A stretch of DNA of 64,000 nt from Glandiceps talaboti. Lineage: Eukaryota > Hemichordata > Enteropneusta > Spengelidae. Below, piece after piece: positions 34,201-45,303 of this stretch. The position numbers and the translations under genes were made by a program. The stretch is from positions 2,079,501 to 2,143,500 of the forward strand of contig NC_135553.1 of NCBI RefSeq assembly GCF_964340395.1, read 5' to 3'. The notes below the pieces were generated by a model. It was not told where the DNA came from, ran no database searches, and saw nothing but the letters and a program-made list of their open reading frames with translations. How positions within the stretch are numbered: the first letter of the stretch is position 1; each line of letters opens with the position of its first letter.

Positions 34201-37200
34201 TTTTGCCTAATAAATGTACATATAGGATGATCATAATATAATATCTTATTTTCTTACTTCAAAATGAAAAGTGCCATCTAGCTGAAAGTTTGTAACACTA
34301 TCGTTTGTCAGCTACACAGGTTTGTAAGAATGGAATTAGCCCCTTCAAAATTTTCTTTACTTGTCACTTTCTTTGTTGTTCACCATCATCATATTCTTGT
34401 TATGACATACATCTTAGCTGAGAGATTTTATGTCATTTCTACCCAGTATCTTTCATAACTAAAAATATATCTCTCAATGCAGGTGTGCTATGTAATATAA
34501 CCAGAACTTTTAGTGTTACCTCACATTACATTTGATTTCCAACCTACTTTAATATAGAATTTATTAATCATTTTATACAGAAATGTCTTGTCAGCACTTT
34601 ACAATCAGTTCATACTGGAGTTTTCTGAAAATCCTTGAAAAGACAATAATTATAAAACTCTTCTTTCAATCAATCTGCAATGGCTGTACATCTGATGAGG
34701 AAAACCAATAACACAGAGACCATATGGAAAACATAACTACCTGAACCACATACGGAAAAAAAAATAAAATGAAAATAAAATAAAAAATCTACCTACCTCA
34801 CCTATTCTAAAATTGAGTGTAATTATAGGAACCACACAATTTTTTTTATTAGGCCTTAGCTGTAAAGTTGATACATTTTACTGCAACTTCATACAGTTTA
34901 CAATAAGTTCATAACTTTCGCTGCAAGTTTATACATTTTAGGATTCATACATACATCTTGTAATTGTCAGTATCACTACTGTAGACTTATAAAAAATAGT
35001 TGTTTCTAAGAAATATCATTACAGTATTGTTGTAATGACAAAATGAATAATAGCCTGGAATCCATGGGGGATTTCAAATTTTGGTTTGGCTGGGAAAACA
35101 AAAAAGTAAATTCCCATCTGCATGGATTCCAGGCTAACAGCATAATGACTGAAACTTACCATGAAGTGGCCAACATAGATAGTATCAAACCTATACAAGG
35201 TTGCAAAAAGTCTAACATCAGCTTCTGTAAATTGATCACCAGTCAAGTAGCGATTTTTAGATAGAATCTCTTCAACCTGAAAAAAGTAAAGTACATTTTT
35301 ACTGTGCAGTGTGCATTTTAGAATTATCTTCCATAACATAGCTTAAAACTAAGAAACACTTGTCTTGATTAATTTCTGTGAGGATGAAAGCCTGACTACT
35401 ACTTTCAACATTTCTAATAATACATTCTTTTCATTTTATTTTCAATAGGTTTTAAATCTTATATAATTTTAAAAACAAATAAAATTGGGATAACTATATA
35501 CTTAGGTGAATTTGGCCACAAAAATATGAACTAAAGAACATCTGAATGTTTACACACCACCAGTGTGCCCCTCTAATGATAACCAAATTTTGTTGTTGTG
35601 GGTCAGTATGATAAAAACTGGCATTTCTTGCGAGTCACCACATAGTAAGAGATAGGGGAAAACCAAATTTTGGTGGTTCACTAGAAATTGTGTATGTCAA
35701 TGGCATCTTAAATTGGCTTAGAGGGCACACTGTACACCGCTTAGTGCTTGCAGATCCCCAAAAGTTACATCACTTACTTTATCCAAATGATCAAACAAAA
35801 GTATAATTGCATTGTCATAGGCGTCTTGAGTCTCTGCAAAACCACAACGATAAACACCACCATTTATGTAGCTATGAATAAATTGAATTGGAGTATTACA
35901 ATTCTAATTACTGTACTAGGAAACTAATCAACATATCAGTATAAATTGTTTATCTCACATCATAGTTTAAAACACAAATTTTTAAATTATATTGAGATTA
36001 ACTTTACACACAGAGTCATTCACATGATTTTAATCTATACTATGTGTAAAGTAGGTATGAATTTATACTATGTGTAAATTAGGTATGAATTGATGAAAGC
36101 AGATGATATTATTATACTTCAGTGAAATTAAAAGATTTATCAAACATACCCAAGTTTGTATTTGGGTTGTGTCCCTTCTAAAATTATGGTTAAATGTATG
36201 AGATTGTTTTACATTACAGATATTACATGTAACAAATTTGGATCTTTTTTGTTTTATGCATGGTGTTCAAAATCCTGGATATTTGTTTCCACTGAGCTTG
36301 CTATAATATCGTAAAATGTTAACAGAATAATTAGCACTTACGGATAAATCCAATCATTTAGTCCATCTATCTTCTTTCTTAGATTTTCTGGGTACAAATC
36401 TAATTTCTTCTGTTCTTCAGTTTTACAGAATTCATTAAACTCAGAGTTCAGCATTCTGATGATTTCACTGGATTCATTATTAACTATGGTGTTCATAGTC
36501 TTGTCAAATAACACTGGGACAGTGACTCTTCCTGTATAGCCTGACATAAACAAATTGAATTATAAATACTGTTATAGAGCTTTCCATTTACTGGGTACAT
36601 TCAAACTATAACTGCTGACATTAGACCGCCGACAAATGAAACCTGCTACAAACAGGGCAAGTAACAACTGAATTGGATTAATAACACTTGCACAGCATAT
36701 TTGAAGTACAGAGACTTGTATTACATTCCGTCCTTTGATAAGAACAGTTTTATGGCCACTTGACATAGTAGTTCACATTCACAAACAAATTTTCAGTTCC
36801 TCTGGCATTTCATGTACACATAAAAGAACCACAACACTGTTCTTATCAAACCATGGTGTGCAATACAAGTCTTTGCTGTTCCAACATGCTGAGCCAAATG
36901 CTATTAAACGAATTAATTTGTTTACTTTCCCTGTTCGTAACAGGTTCAGTTCGTTCACGGTCTGATGTCGGCAGTTGTACTGTACACACACAAAAAAAGT
37001 ATCTCAGTGTCAGAAAAATTACACATCTGACATCAGGTAGATTTCTTTCAATACTTACTGGGATCTGACATCAGGTAGATTTCTTTCAATACTTACTGGG
37101 ATCTGACATCAGGTAGATTTCTTTCAATACTTACTGGGATCTGACTTCAGGTAGATTTCTTTCAATACTTACTGGGATCTGACTTTAGGTAGATTTCTTT

Positions 37201-39260
37201 CGATACTTACTGGGATCTGACTTCAGGTAGAATTCTTTCAAATACTTACTGGGATCTGACTTTAGGTAGATTTCTTTCAAATACTTACTGGGATCTGACT
37301 TCAGGTAGATTTGTTTCAAATACTGGGATCTGACGTCAGGTAGATTTCTTTCAATACTTACTGGGATCTGATGTCAGGTAGATTTCTTTCAATACTTACT
37401 GGGATCTGACTTCAGGTAGATTTCTTTCAATACTTACTGGGATGTGACATCAGGTAGATTTCTTTCAATACTTACTGGGATCTGACTTCAGGTAGATTTC
37501 TTTCAATACTTACTGGGATCTGATGTCAGGTAGATTTCTTTCAATACTTACTGGGATCTGACTTCAGGTAGAATTCTTTCAAATACTTAGCATCACACAC
37601 TGGATCTTTTGTACATCTAGGTTTCTAATAAATAAACAAAGAAACATATTTCGAACTCATTGTCTTAAAAACCCTTAACAGTAACACTACACTGTTACGA
37701 CTGTGTAACTGTTATTTATGAACACTGCACTGCTACCAACTTTACATCAACTTTTGTGAAGTTAATGAATGAAATCAGGCTAATTGAATTCATAAAATTG
37801 ACATTTTTGATGGTTTTGAACTTATAATTTCATTTATAAGTAATTTAATTCCAATTCAAACTATCATCTTTTTTGACTGCTAAATCATATATTTTGTAGT
37901 CACTCCAAGATATATGGCCAAATTAAGAAATTATAATTGACAAGCAGCCTTTTGGATTTTGTACCTTTTTCCTTTCCTTCTTTTCCTAATATGCTAATCT
38001 TTCTTTTGAAATAAATTTTAAAAATGTATTTTAAAGAATGTAATTATAATTCTGTTTGTTTGTTTGTTTGTTTGTTTGTTTGTTTGTTTGTTTGTTTGAT
38101 TGATGGATTAATTTTTACTAGGTTTGCCTATTTCTAATTTACATAAACCTCTAAAATCTGCATATTTACTTTATGATAATTCATATTCCTTTGCAAATAA
38201 ATCATATTTTTACTGTACCTCATCAGTGAAGTTCCATCCTGTCTCATAATTCAACAGCCAATCAACTATGGTGCAAGTGATGACATCATCAAGGCCTTTC
38301 AATTTCCTGACAAGTAAGGCACGATGGGCGAATGGACATGCCAATGATGCATATAAATGATAACGATTTGATTCTGCTTTGAATCCACTGGACCCATCAG
38401 CTGAGAGTATCAACGAAATAAATGAAAAATTGTTGTCTTCATTTCTGGTGAATTCATCATCACAACTTACCTATTAAAACTATTTTCCACCATTTCACAT
38501 TTAGTAAATACATGATGTACATGTTGCAATATTGTAAAACATTTAATTGCATTCAACAAAATTTGCCTTCCTACACATTAAACATCCTTTACCCTTTTAC
38601 GTCCATAGCTCTGGATGTATCAATCTGATTAAAATCCAATGTAGATGTCGGCTAATCGTTCATAGAGGAGGCGATCAGGCTAAAAAATGTAAACATGTAC
38701 CAAGAAGGTCAATTCAGGCAAAATAACGAAGGTAAAATAGCAAGGAACGATTAGCCGACATCTACGTCGGATTTTAATCAGATTGTGGATGTATATGCTA
38801 CGAGGTTCGACCATAGGCTCTAGTCTCTACACTCATGGAGGGTCTGTGGTTCGACCATACACTCTACACCCATGGAGGGTCTATAGTTCGACATGTCTTC
38901 GAACCTCGTACCGTAGCATATACATGATCCGGAGCTATTAGTGTTACGTCCATTACAAAAGTTACAAATTTATATATGAAAATTGACGGATGGTATTAAA
39001 ATACGGAGTAAAGCTAGGTAATATATATGCTAATATACATGTATATCATAAAATGATATAATTCTCTCTCAATTTTCGTGTTGTAAAAGTTAGCCCTTCT
39101 TGGGGTGTCATCTGACCCACCCTCTTATACTTCGTGAAAACTCCCTCACTAATAGTACTTTACCTGTTATCTGATCATGGAACGCTGTTCGTGGTGCCGC
39201 CAAGGCTGCCCCCTTTGCGTTCTCTTCGACATTTGTAGACGAGCTCATACCTTCAGACAT
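31203..39260 (-). CDS. Glutathionyl-hydroquinone reductase / omega-like glutathione S-transferase, 8 exons
   Basis: The family reduces glutathionyl-hydroquinones with glutathione through an active-site Cys, in cytosol or mitochondria. Exons in transcription order: 39260-39164, 38400-38219, 37624-37552, 36540-36342, 35871-35778, 35276-35160, 31815-31699, 31298-31203. They total 975 nt in frame, about 324 residues, normal for the family. The thioredoxin-like part has [14 protein letters not shown] with putative catalytic Cys54; most relatives have CPWAHR, so Trp is Phe here. Next come [21 protein letters not shown], the helical domain with [46 protein letters not shown] and [11 protein letters not shown]. 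The start was taken at MSEGMSS; Met codons 9 and 30 bases upstream are in the same open frame. A 5' non-coding exon is possible. Exon 3 is followed by a tandem array of its own splice donor. Confidence 0.9.
31624..31670. repeat. Hairpin with ATTTGCAT in both arms
   Basis: AGATCATTTGCATAAA and its reverse complement are separated by about 15 bases, in the last intron of the glutathionyl-hydroquinone reductase, about 30 bp past the exon 7 donor. Confidence 0.85.
31861..33917. mobile_element. 2.06-kb non-autonomous TIR element with internal tandem units
   Basis: Left end GGACCGGTCAGTTTCTCCAG then CCTGGGGGG; right end mirrors it as CCCCCAGGCCGAAGAAACTG then ACCGGTCC. Long G or C runs (about 15-30) lie just inside both ends. 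The interior holds about five diverged direct units of 200-235 bp (about 32170-33260), each with a GTTGAAATA...GGATCTTGACAGTAAGAGG type start and a GGGGTCCTAGG type centre. No transposase was recognised, so this is a non-autonomous DNA transposon candidate. Flanking target duplication unclear. Confidence 0.7.
35051..35136. mobile_element. Miniature inverted-repeat element, 86 bp
   Basis: A perfect 16-bp terminal inverted repeat, TAGCCTGGAATCCATG and its complement, lies about 25 bp beyond the exon 6 donor of the glutathionyl-hydroquinone reductase. Confidence 0.75.
37027..37600 (-). repeat. Tandem array of exon 3 end plus splice donor, 38-bp unit, about 14 copies
   Basis: Read on the minus strand, each unit is AAGTATTGAAAGAAATCTAC, CTGAAGTCAGATCCCAGT. 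It copies the last part of exon 3 (37624-37552) and its donor CCCA|GTAAGTATT. The copies nearest the exon retain the exon spelling (TTTGAAAGAATTC). Nearly all copies keep a consensus donor; one near 37325 has lost bases and reads CCCAGTATTTG. Only the first donor, at 37552/37551, keeps the frame to exon 4 without an early stop. Confidence 0.93.
38053..38098. repeat. GTTT microsatellite
   Basis: About eleven repeats of TTTG in intron 2 of the glutathionyl-hydroquinone reductase. Confidence 0.95.
38607..38943. mobile_element. Outer palindromic element, host of a nested MITE
   Basis: With the inner insert removed, the left end AGCTCTGGATGTATATGCTA, CGAGGTTCGA is the inverted image of the right end TCGAACCTCGTACCGTAGCA, TATACATGATCCGGAGCT. 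The direct repeat TTACGTCCAT flanks it at 38597-38606 and 38944-38953. The interior has three GTTCGAC repeats. Non-coding. Confidence 0.7.
38621..38785. mobile_element. MITE with 41-bp TIRs and a 9-bp target duplication
   Basis: The terminal inverted repeats begin CAATCTGATTAAAATCC and continue through GTAGATGTCGGCTAATCGTT; they are nearly perfect. The flanking direct repeat TGGATGTAT lies at 38612-38620 and 38786-38794. A 9-bp duplication is typical of Mutator-like elements. It is inserted in the left arm of the outer palindromic element. Confidence 0.85.
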
Positions 39261-40321
39261 CTCTATCATCAAAATAACACAGATAAACAATTAATTCAAT
39301 AAGTAATGTGTTTTCAAGACCGTCGCTGTGTAAACAGGGGCGTGTAATATTTCATAGATTGTTGTTTTCCAGGTCTACAGACTAAATATAACACCCTTTT
39401 GACTATATATTCCTATCTGTACAGGGGAAGAAAGGTTAACGAGAAAAGATGACCACCCTTCTTATATATTTACTTAGTATAGAGATTGATACATTTGTAG
39501 CAGCAAGATTCGAACGATATTTTCCTAAGAAAACGGAAACCTAAGCAATAAATAATACATGCCCCTGTGGTTGTGTACGTACGAACTCGCGGCCGGTGGA
39601 CTATCGACTACTCGACTGCGACTTCCGCGTTCTATTTAGGGAGCCTTCAGTATTTACAGGGGAGGGCCGGAGGATCACACATGGTCTATTAAGTAAAACA
39701 TGACCCTCCCCATTCTCCATTTGTAAAAAGTGACCCTGCCCTTTGTCCCATTTTGTAAATCACGACCCTCCCCATGACATATACTGAACGTTAAATAAAT
39801 CTTCCCATTATATGTATACATACAAATTAAGAAACATTCTACGTATCTCGGGAAACAAGTGCCTGTGGTTCCTAGGGGTACCCCAAATGCAATAAAAATT
39901 AAACGGAGATGCCCAAGCTTGACGTCAGTTATTGTACCCTGGTCTGAGGCTCCCCGGGGCCGGGACCCGCGGCCATACCCGGGGCCGGGATGCATACATA
40001 ATCGATCAACGTTTGAACCTTACCTCATTTGACCCCATTTGACCCATATCACCCGAAGGACGAGCGCCCCCCGACGTTGACATGAAGCATGGACCACAGA
40101 CAACATCTAGAACAACCTGGCCAACAAACAGTGATTCATCTTTTGTTCTTTATCGTATCGAATCATATAATGGAAAAACCACGACCTATCAAGGGACTTG
40201 ACAGCTGACGTAACATAAGAAACCCAAGAGTCATCCAGGCAACATAACGAAGTTGTTTGCCATACCTTTCCTTTGCTGAGTGAGCAAAGCAGGAAGTGAC
40301 ATATTGAAGACTGAGGATAAG
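39261..40321. promoter_or_regulatory. Shared upstream region between two divergent genes
   Basis: The start codons of the glutathionyl-hydroquinone reductase (minus) and the TPR-TIR gene (plus) are 1.06 kb apart and point away from each other. The centre (39570-40090) is GC- and CpG-richer than the surroundings, with CCCCGGGGCCGGGACCCGCG near 39950. A repeat fragment of TGACCCTCCC type lies at 39655-39780. No TATA box was assigned; a bidirectional promoter is an inference. Confidence 0.45.
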
Positions 40322-42907
40322 ATGGCGGAGGGTACGTCATGTCAAGCTGGATGTACCGAGGACAGCCTTCATAAAGTTAAGAAACCGTCCATAAACAGCT
40401 ATGGTTTGCTGAAATTTGACCTCTTAGCTCTTAACACTTGTAAAATAGAGAATCGGAGACACCTTGATCTGTTGAAAAACAGGTATAATATTTTGAAGAA
40501 GTCCTTATCTGATGGCTGTGCGTCAGACCACCAGTCGGTATCATTGTATCTCATCCTTGCCACATACGCTCAACGATTGAATATTGATGAAGATGAAGAA
40601 TCAGCAGAACATTTCCTGGAAAAGGTACTTGAAATTGATCCTTACAATTTGAATGCACTTGCTGATTTACATCAAATAAATGCAATTTCACATCTCACTG
40701 AAGAGGCCAAAGAGAATGAAAAAAAATTCTCTGAGAAAGTGAATGATAAAGCTTTGCAGGCCAAGAGCATTGCTGAAAAAGCCTATGCAGTTGCCTATGA
40801 TGTACACATGCATACCAGAAAGTATGAACGATACAGTGAGTCGAATAAGCTGTATGAAGAAGCTTTGAAGTTGGCTGAATCGAGCAGTAGTAGTACTAAC
40901 GAGGATGGAGAGTCTACAGAGCTAGAGATTGTGGTGTGGTATTATGTTATGGGTGAAAACTATAAAAGAATATACAATATCATGACTGAAACTGAATGCT
41001 GCATGGACAACAGAATTGAAATTTATGATAAAGCAACAGAGTATTTCTTCAAGGCTTTACAGAGTAGTAATCGTAAGCTGAAACGTGACACATGGAGCTC
41101 AGTCGGTACATTGTTCTGTAAGAAACCCAAACTACTAAAAGGTCAAAAATATCCAACGTTTGTTGGTAGTTGTGACATGCTGAAAGAGTATTATATAGAC
41201 AAACCACTTGACTGCTTTGAGAAAGCCTTAGAAGAACACCGATCTATGAGAGTGAAAGTTGAGTATGGTTGGCAGTGTTATCGTTTGAGGAAGACAGAAA
41301 AAGCTATGACTCTACTAAGTGATGTCATTCAGGAAGATCCAGAAAATCCAAGAAATTGGTATGCATACAGTCGTAGATCCAAAATAAACAGACTTACATA
41401 CAGAGACAGTTTGAAGAAAGCTTCCAGTACTGCAAATACAGATTCACCGACAATCCCAGACAAATCACTACTGAATCAAGCAAAGTCAGATTCCCTGAAA
41501 TGTATTGAAATGAATCAAAGTGCCCTCGAATATGCCAACTTAGCTGAGATATATCATATGCTTGGAGTAGACAGCAATGGTAAAGTTGTGGATAAAAGTG
41601 CAATAAAGAAGGCTCTGAAAAACTTTGTTCAAGCAGAGGACTGTCAGGATGGTGTCATCAGACCAGATGTACATCAACGCCGTGCCCTGTGTCTTTGTGA
41701 CAATGGACAACGTCGAGAAGCAATTGAACAGTTCAAAAGAGCAATTGAATGTGAGAATAACAATACAAAGTATGTCCACAATTTCATTTATCTTATGCAG
41801 AATTTCTTCCAGCAATATCGTGATCATAAAGAGGAACATATCCTGAGAGAATTAGCATTTTGGTTCAGGAAAGGAATTGATCGGTATGGAAGTGTCAATG
41901 TGGATAAGTTCAATGAAAGTAGTGCTTCTGAACTACTTACTTTGGGTAAACATCTACTTGACAATCAACAACTGAAATATGCCAAAAGATGTTTTAGTGC
42001 TCTGCAGAAATACCACGATGAGAGCATTAGATGTGAAGCTAAAACATTCCTCAAGAAGACTCAAGATCTTTTGAAACAGCAGCCCAAAGAACAAGCTCAA
42101 GGGCATGCATCAAATAGTAATGCACCAAAACATGAAGATAACGTTGAAACAGGTGGTTGTCAAAGAGAATTACAAGATGTTGAAAGTAGTGCTCAGAGTG
42201 AGCCCTCTACAGTTGAAACTTCTCTCGTTTCAGACACCAAAGATGAAACAGCAAGTATGAGGCCATCAGAGTCTGGAGGGAAATTAACACTTCTGGCAAT
42301 AGAACATGATCCTAGTAAAAATCAGTTCTCAATCACCTCTCCTGATGGCGAAATTACCTCAGATGAACATAAGGAACAATTCAGTCGTAAATCCTTAGAG
42401 ACACGTGTTTATCGAACATGCAGTTTTATTGACCAGAGCATGCATAATAAGCCTGAAATCCCTCCACCTCTACCTACAGTAAGGAATGTTTGTGGCAAAG
42501 AGTACGACTTCTTTCCTGTGTATTGTGAAGAAGATGAAGAGTGGATTTGGTATACTCTGCTTCCAAAATTAGAAGAAGAATTAAAGTTCAAGGGATGTAT
42601 ACAAAGTAGAGACCTCATTGCAGGAAGACAAATATTGGACAACATATCTGATGCCATAGAGAAAAGTGCTCGTGTCTTACTCATACTATCTCCACAATTC
42701 TTTAAAGATAAGTTATGTGAACGTATTTTACATATGGCACTCATGGAAGATGATATTGTCATACCCTTTGTTATGGAGGAGTACAAGGAATGCAAAGCAT
42801 CTAAGGTCTTAGCTTGTTTAGAAAAGGTGTACTACTTCAAGTATCTGGATTGGATGCAGTTACAGAAAAGTCTACTGGCAGGAATGAAACAACTTATAAA
42901 CATCTAA
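40322..42907 (+). CDS. Intronless TPR-TIR protein, likely innate immune or cell-signalling
   Basis: 861 residues in one uninterrupted exon; the first ATG is in a good context (AAGATGG). About residues 25-600 are helical TPR-like repeats; clear ones include AEHFLEKVLEIDPYNLNALA, ALEYANLAEIYHMLG and RREAIEQFKRAIECE. A Ser/Glu/Lys-rich linker follows (about 590-720). The TIR domain lies at about 727-861: YDFFPVYCEEDEEW (box 1), RDLIAGRQI (BB loop, where Pro of the usual RDxxPG is Ala) and LLILSPQFF. The position that holds the catalytic Glu in NAD-cleaving TIR domains such as SARM1 appears to be Ile (LCERILHMAL), so a scaffold role is more likely than NADase. The TPR part resembles IFIT-like single-exon proteins in general form. 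It may belong to a lineage-expanded family, which cannot be judged here. Function is inferred from domains only. Confidence 0.9.
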   Translation: MAEGTSCQAGCTEDSLHKVKKPSINSYGLLKFDLLALNTCKIENRRHLDLLKNRYNILKKSLSDGCASDHQSVSLYLILATYAQRLNIDEDEESAEHFLEKVLEIDPYNLNALADLHQINAISHLTEEAKENEKKFSEKVNDKALQAKSIAEKAYAVAYDVHMHTRKYERYSESNKLYEEALKLAESSSSSTNEDGESTELEIVVWYYVMGENYKRIYNIMTETECCMDNRIEIYDKATEYFFKALQSSNRKLKRDTWSSVGTLFCKKPKLLKGQKYPTFVGSCDMLKEYYIDKPLDCFEKALEEHRSMRVKVEYGWQCYRLRKTEKAMTLLSDVIQEDPENPRNWYAYSRRSKINRLTYRDSLKKASSTANTDSPTIPDKSLLNQAKSDSLKCIEMNQSALEYANLAEIYHMLGVDSNGKVVDKSAIKKALKNFVQAEDCQDGVIRPDVHQRRALCLCDNGQRREAIEQFKRAIECENNNTKYVHNFIYLMQNFFQQYRDHKEEHILRELAFWFRKGIDRYGSVNVDKFNESSASELLTLGKHLLDNQQLKYAKRCFSALQKYHDESIRCEAKTFLKKTQDLLKQQPKEQAQGHASNSNAPKHEDNVETGGCQRELQDVESSAQSEPSTVETSLVSDTKDETASMRPSESGGKLTLLAIEHDPSKNQFSITSPDGEITSDEHKEQFSRKSLETRVYRTCSFIDQSMHNKPEIPPPLPTVRNVCGKEYDFFPVYCEEDEEWIWYTLLPKLEEELKFKGCIQSRDLIAGRQILDNISDAIEKSARVLLILSPQFFKDKLCERILHMALMEDDIVIPFVMEEYKECKASKVLACLEKVYYFKYLDWMQLQKSLLAGMKQLINI

Positions 42908-43848
42908 AGAAACGTTCAAAACTAGAAATGTTTCTTTAGCATTTCAGGTACACCCTGAAGATACAGGTCTTAGCTTCATGCCACGACCATTGTACACTGG
43001 AAAATAACAACCAGTTTGTCAGCTTGGCATTATCCACTGATAGTAATACCCTGAACCATAGAGGGTCTATGCCTGAACCCAATATCACAGCCTCCATCAG
43101 TTTGCAAAATGATCTCAACAACTAAACTACAAAAAAATATGTGCAATGGAATACTTTTGTTCAAACACAAAGTATAGAAGGGATTAATGCAAGAAATGTT
43201 TATCTGTACATTTAAGTCAAGCTTTGTGAAGTTTGTCAAAAGATTGATGTATGTGTACATGAATTACAGACATGTGAACCTTGTAAGTGGTCAAAGGTGC
43301 CTGGAAGTCTTTATGTCCTGAATTTGAATGGTTTCTTCCACTCCCTATTAAAAAATGCCAAGTTTAGCTATCCAGTATCTTATCTTTGTTATTTTCAACT
43401 GAAAGGGCTGGTGATTCAGTGTGGATTGCTTGGAGATTTGTGATATACTGGAGCTGTGTGATTTATGCTCTTGTTTCTGTTTGTCTAGTTTCTCCTCGGA
43501 CGACCAACACAGGTTGCATGAGTTTTTCCCAATATATACTTCTTAGTACAGTCCTTTATTATAAACATATGAATATATGTAAAGTACTATTGCTTTGAAC
43601 AATGATCTGTTAAACTGAAAGTGGATGACCATACGTCGTGCAGTACAGCATCTATTCTCTGTACTAAATATTTGGGTTGTTTGCTGTGGAATTAAATAAT
43701 AATGAACTGGATACAATGCAACAGTAAATTGTAAACTTGAAGATATAAGTTGTAGCTCTTTGAAAACGAAATATGTTATCCAAACATCAGTACATGACTA
43801 TTCATAGATGTTTGAATTTCATGTTTATAAGGTTGTCATACCCCAGCA

Positions 43849-43915
43849 TCCATCCATCCATCCATCCATCCATCCATCCATCCATCTATCCATCCATCCA
43901 TCCATCCATCTATCC
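43849..43915. repeat. CCAT microsatellite
   Basis: About 16 repeats of CATC with two CTATC interruptions. Confidence 0.95.
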
Positions 43916-44864
43916 AACAATCCAATTTCTGTAAGCAGTATTGACATGAAAACAGGATACATCACCAGATACACATTCTCGCAAGCCAGAGCACATATTT
44001 TTGCCGAAGCAAAGAAATATGCCACTTGGCTGTGTGTCTTGGACAGTGCTGTAAAAGAAGCTGTGGTTTACAATGATGTACATACATTGTCACTTCTTTT
44101 AATGAGCTCAATGTGAGGACTATATACGGAATGGGGGTGGTACTCCCATAGAAAGATATATTGGCATGTGCATGGACATGTGCCACTCAAATGGAAAAAT
44201 CTCTGAACATGGATCAACTTTGATCTGAAAATTCCCTAATCATGGGATCGATAACATTGGAAAAGTTTCAGGCTTTAGAAACTGTTAGAAAGTTGTAAAT
44301 GTTAATTCTAGTTTTCTTTCTATGACATTATCAATTGTAAATATGGACTTTGTTTCTAGATAGCTTATAATTATAATCATACCTTAGAAATCATGTGATA
44401 GGAATTGAACATTAATCATTACAAGAGTTGAAAAGTTTGTTGAAAAGGATTGTTTACTAACTAATACTATGTTTGTGATAACCGTTCACACTCGCTGTGC
44501 AGTGTGATTCCCCATCTATAAGGTCATGAACTTAATTTACATAAGGTCATGAACTTAATTTACTGTTTTGTTTACATGGTAATTGTTTCACTGGTTTGTT
44601 TACATGGTAATTGTTTCTGCCAATGGTATATTCTTTCTCTGGTTTGTTTGCATGGTAATTGTTTCTGCCAATGGTATAAGAATACAGTTACAAGTATAAA
44701 CATGATTTCACCATAGTTAAGGTTTAGTATTGATGAATATTTAAATTTGACAAACTTGACAGAATTAGTTGTATTTGATAAGTTCTACATGTACTGTGAC
44801 ATTTGACCCAAACTTAATTTGTGTGTTTGGCTTTCTAAAAAGACTGCAATATATTTGTGGATTT

Positions 44865-44895
44865 CTGGGTGTCTATAATAGTTATAGACACCCAG
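44865..44895. repeat. Perfect hairpin, 14-bp arms, 3-base loop
   Basis: CTGGGTGTCTATAA, loop TAG, then the exact complement. It lies 1.96 kb past the TPR-TIR stop codon and could be in its 3' UTR if the late poly(A) site is used. Confidence 0.9.
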
Positions 44896-45114
44896 GTCAG
44901 ACAATGTGACAAATTGTAATTATTAACTACAACAACATTTTGAGAATAGGTTATTTTTGTGATCTTTCTCCTGTGACACCATATTTGCATCTGGGTATTT
45001 TCATTGACGTGGCAGAAATGAGGGGGATGCTGAATTATTTTAGTGACTCAATTTGGTTTGGCAGCCAATAAAAATGTCAATCTTTGTTATTTGCAGACTC
45101 TTAGTTGATGTAGC

Positions 45115-45303
45115 ATTTATGAACACAGGAGTTGAACATTGGAGTGTTCTACCAATGAAATACTCCAGCTGCAGAGTTGAACATTGGAATGTTACACCAG
45201 TGAAATACTCCAGCTGCAGAGTTGAACATTGCAGTGTTAACCAATGAAATACTGCAACTGCAGAGTTGAACATTGGAGTGTTCTACCAATGAAATACTCC
45301 AGC
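45115..45303. repeat. Minisatellite, about 47-bp unit, 4 copies
   Basis: Direct repeats of GAGTTGAACATTGGAGTGTT with CCAATGAAATACTCCAGCTG. Confidence 0.9.

Noticed and set aside
33815-34234. A 139-codon minus-strand frame with a Gly run
   Set aside because: It is built from the poly-C end of the TIR element and flanking intron, with no family signature.
43808-44116. A 102-codon open frame with Ser/His/Pro repeats
   Set aside because: It reads through the CCAT microsatellite and has no homology that I recognise.
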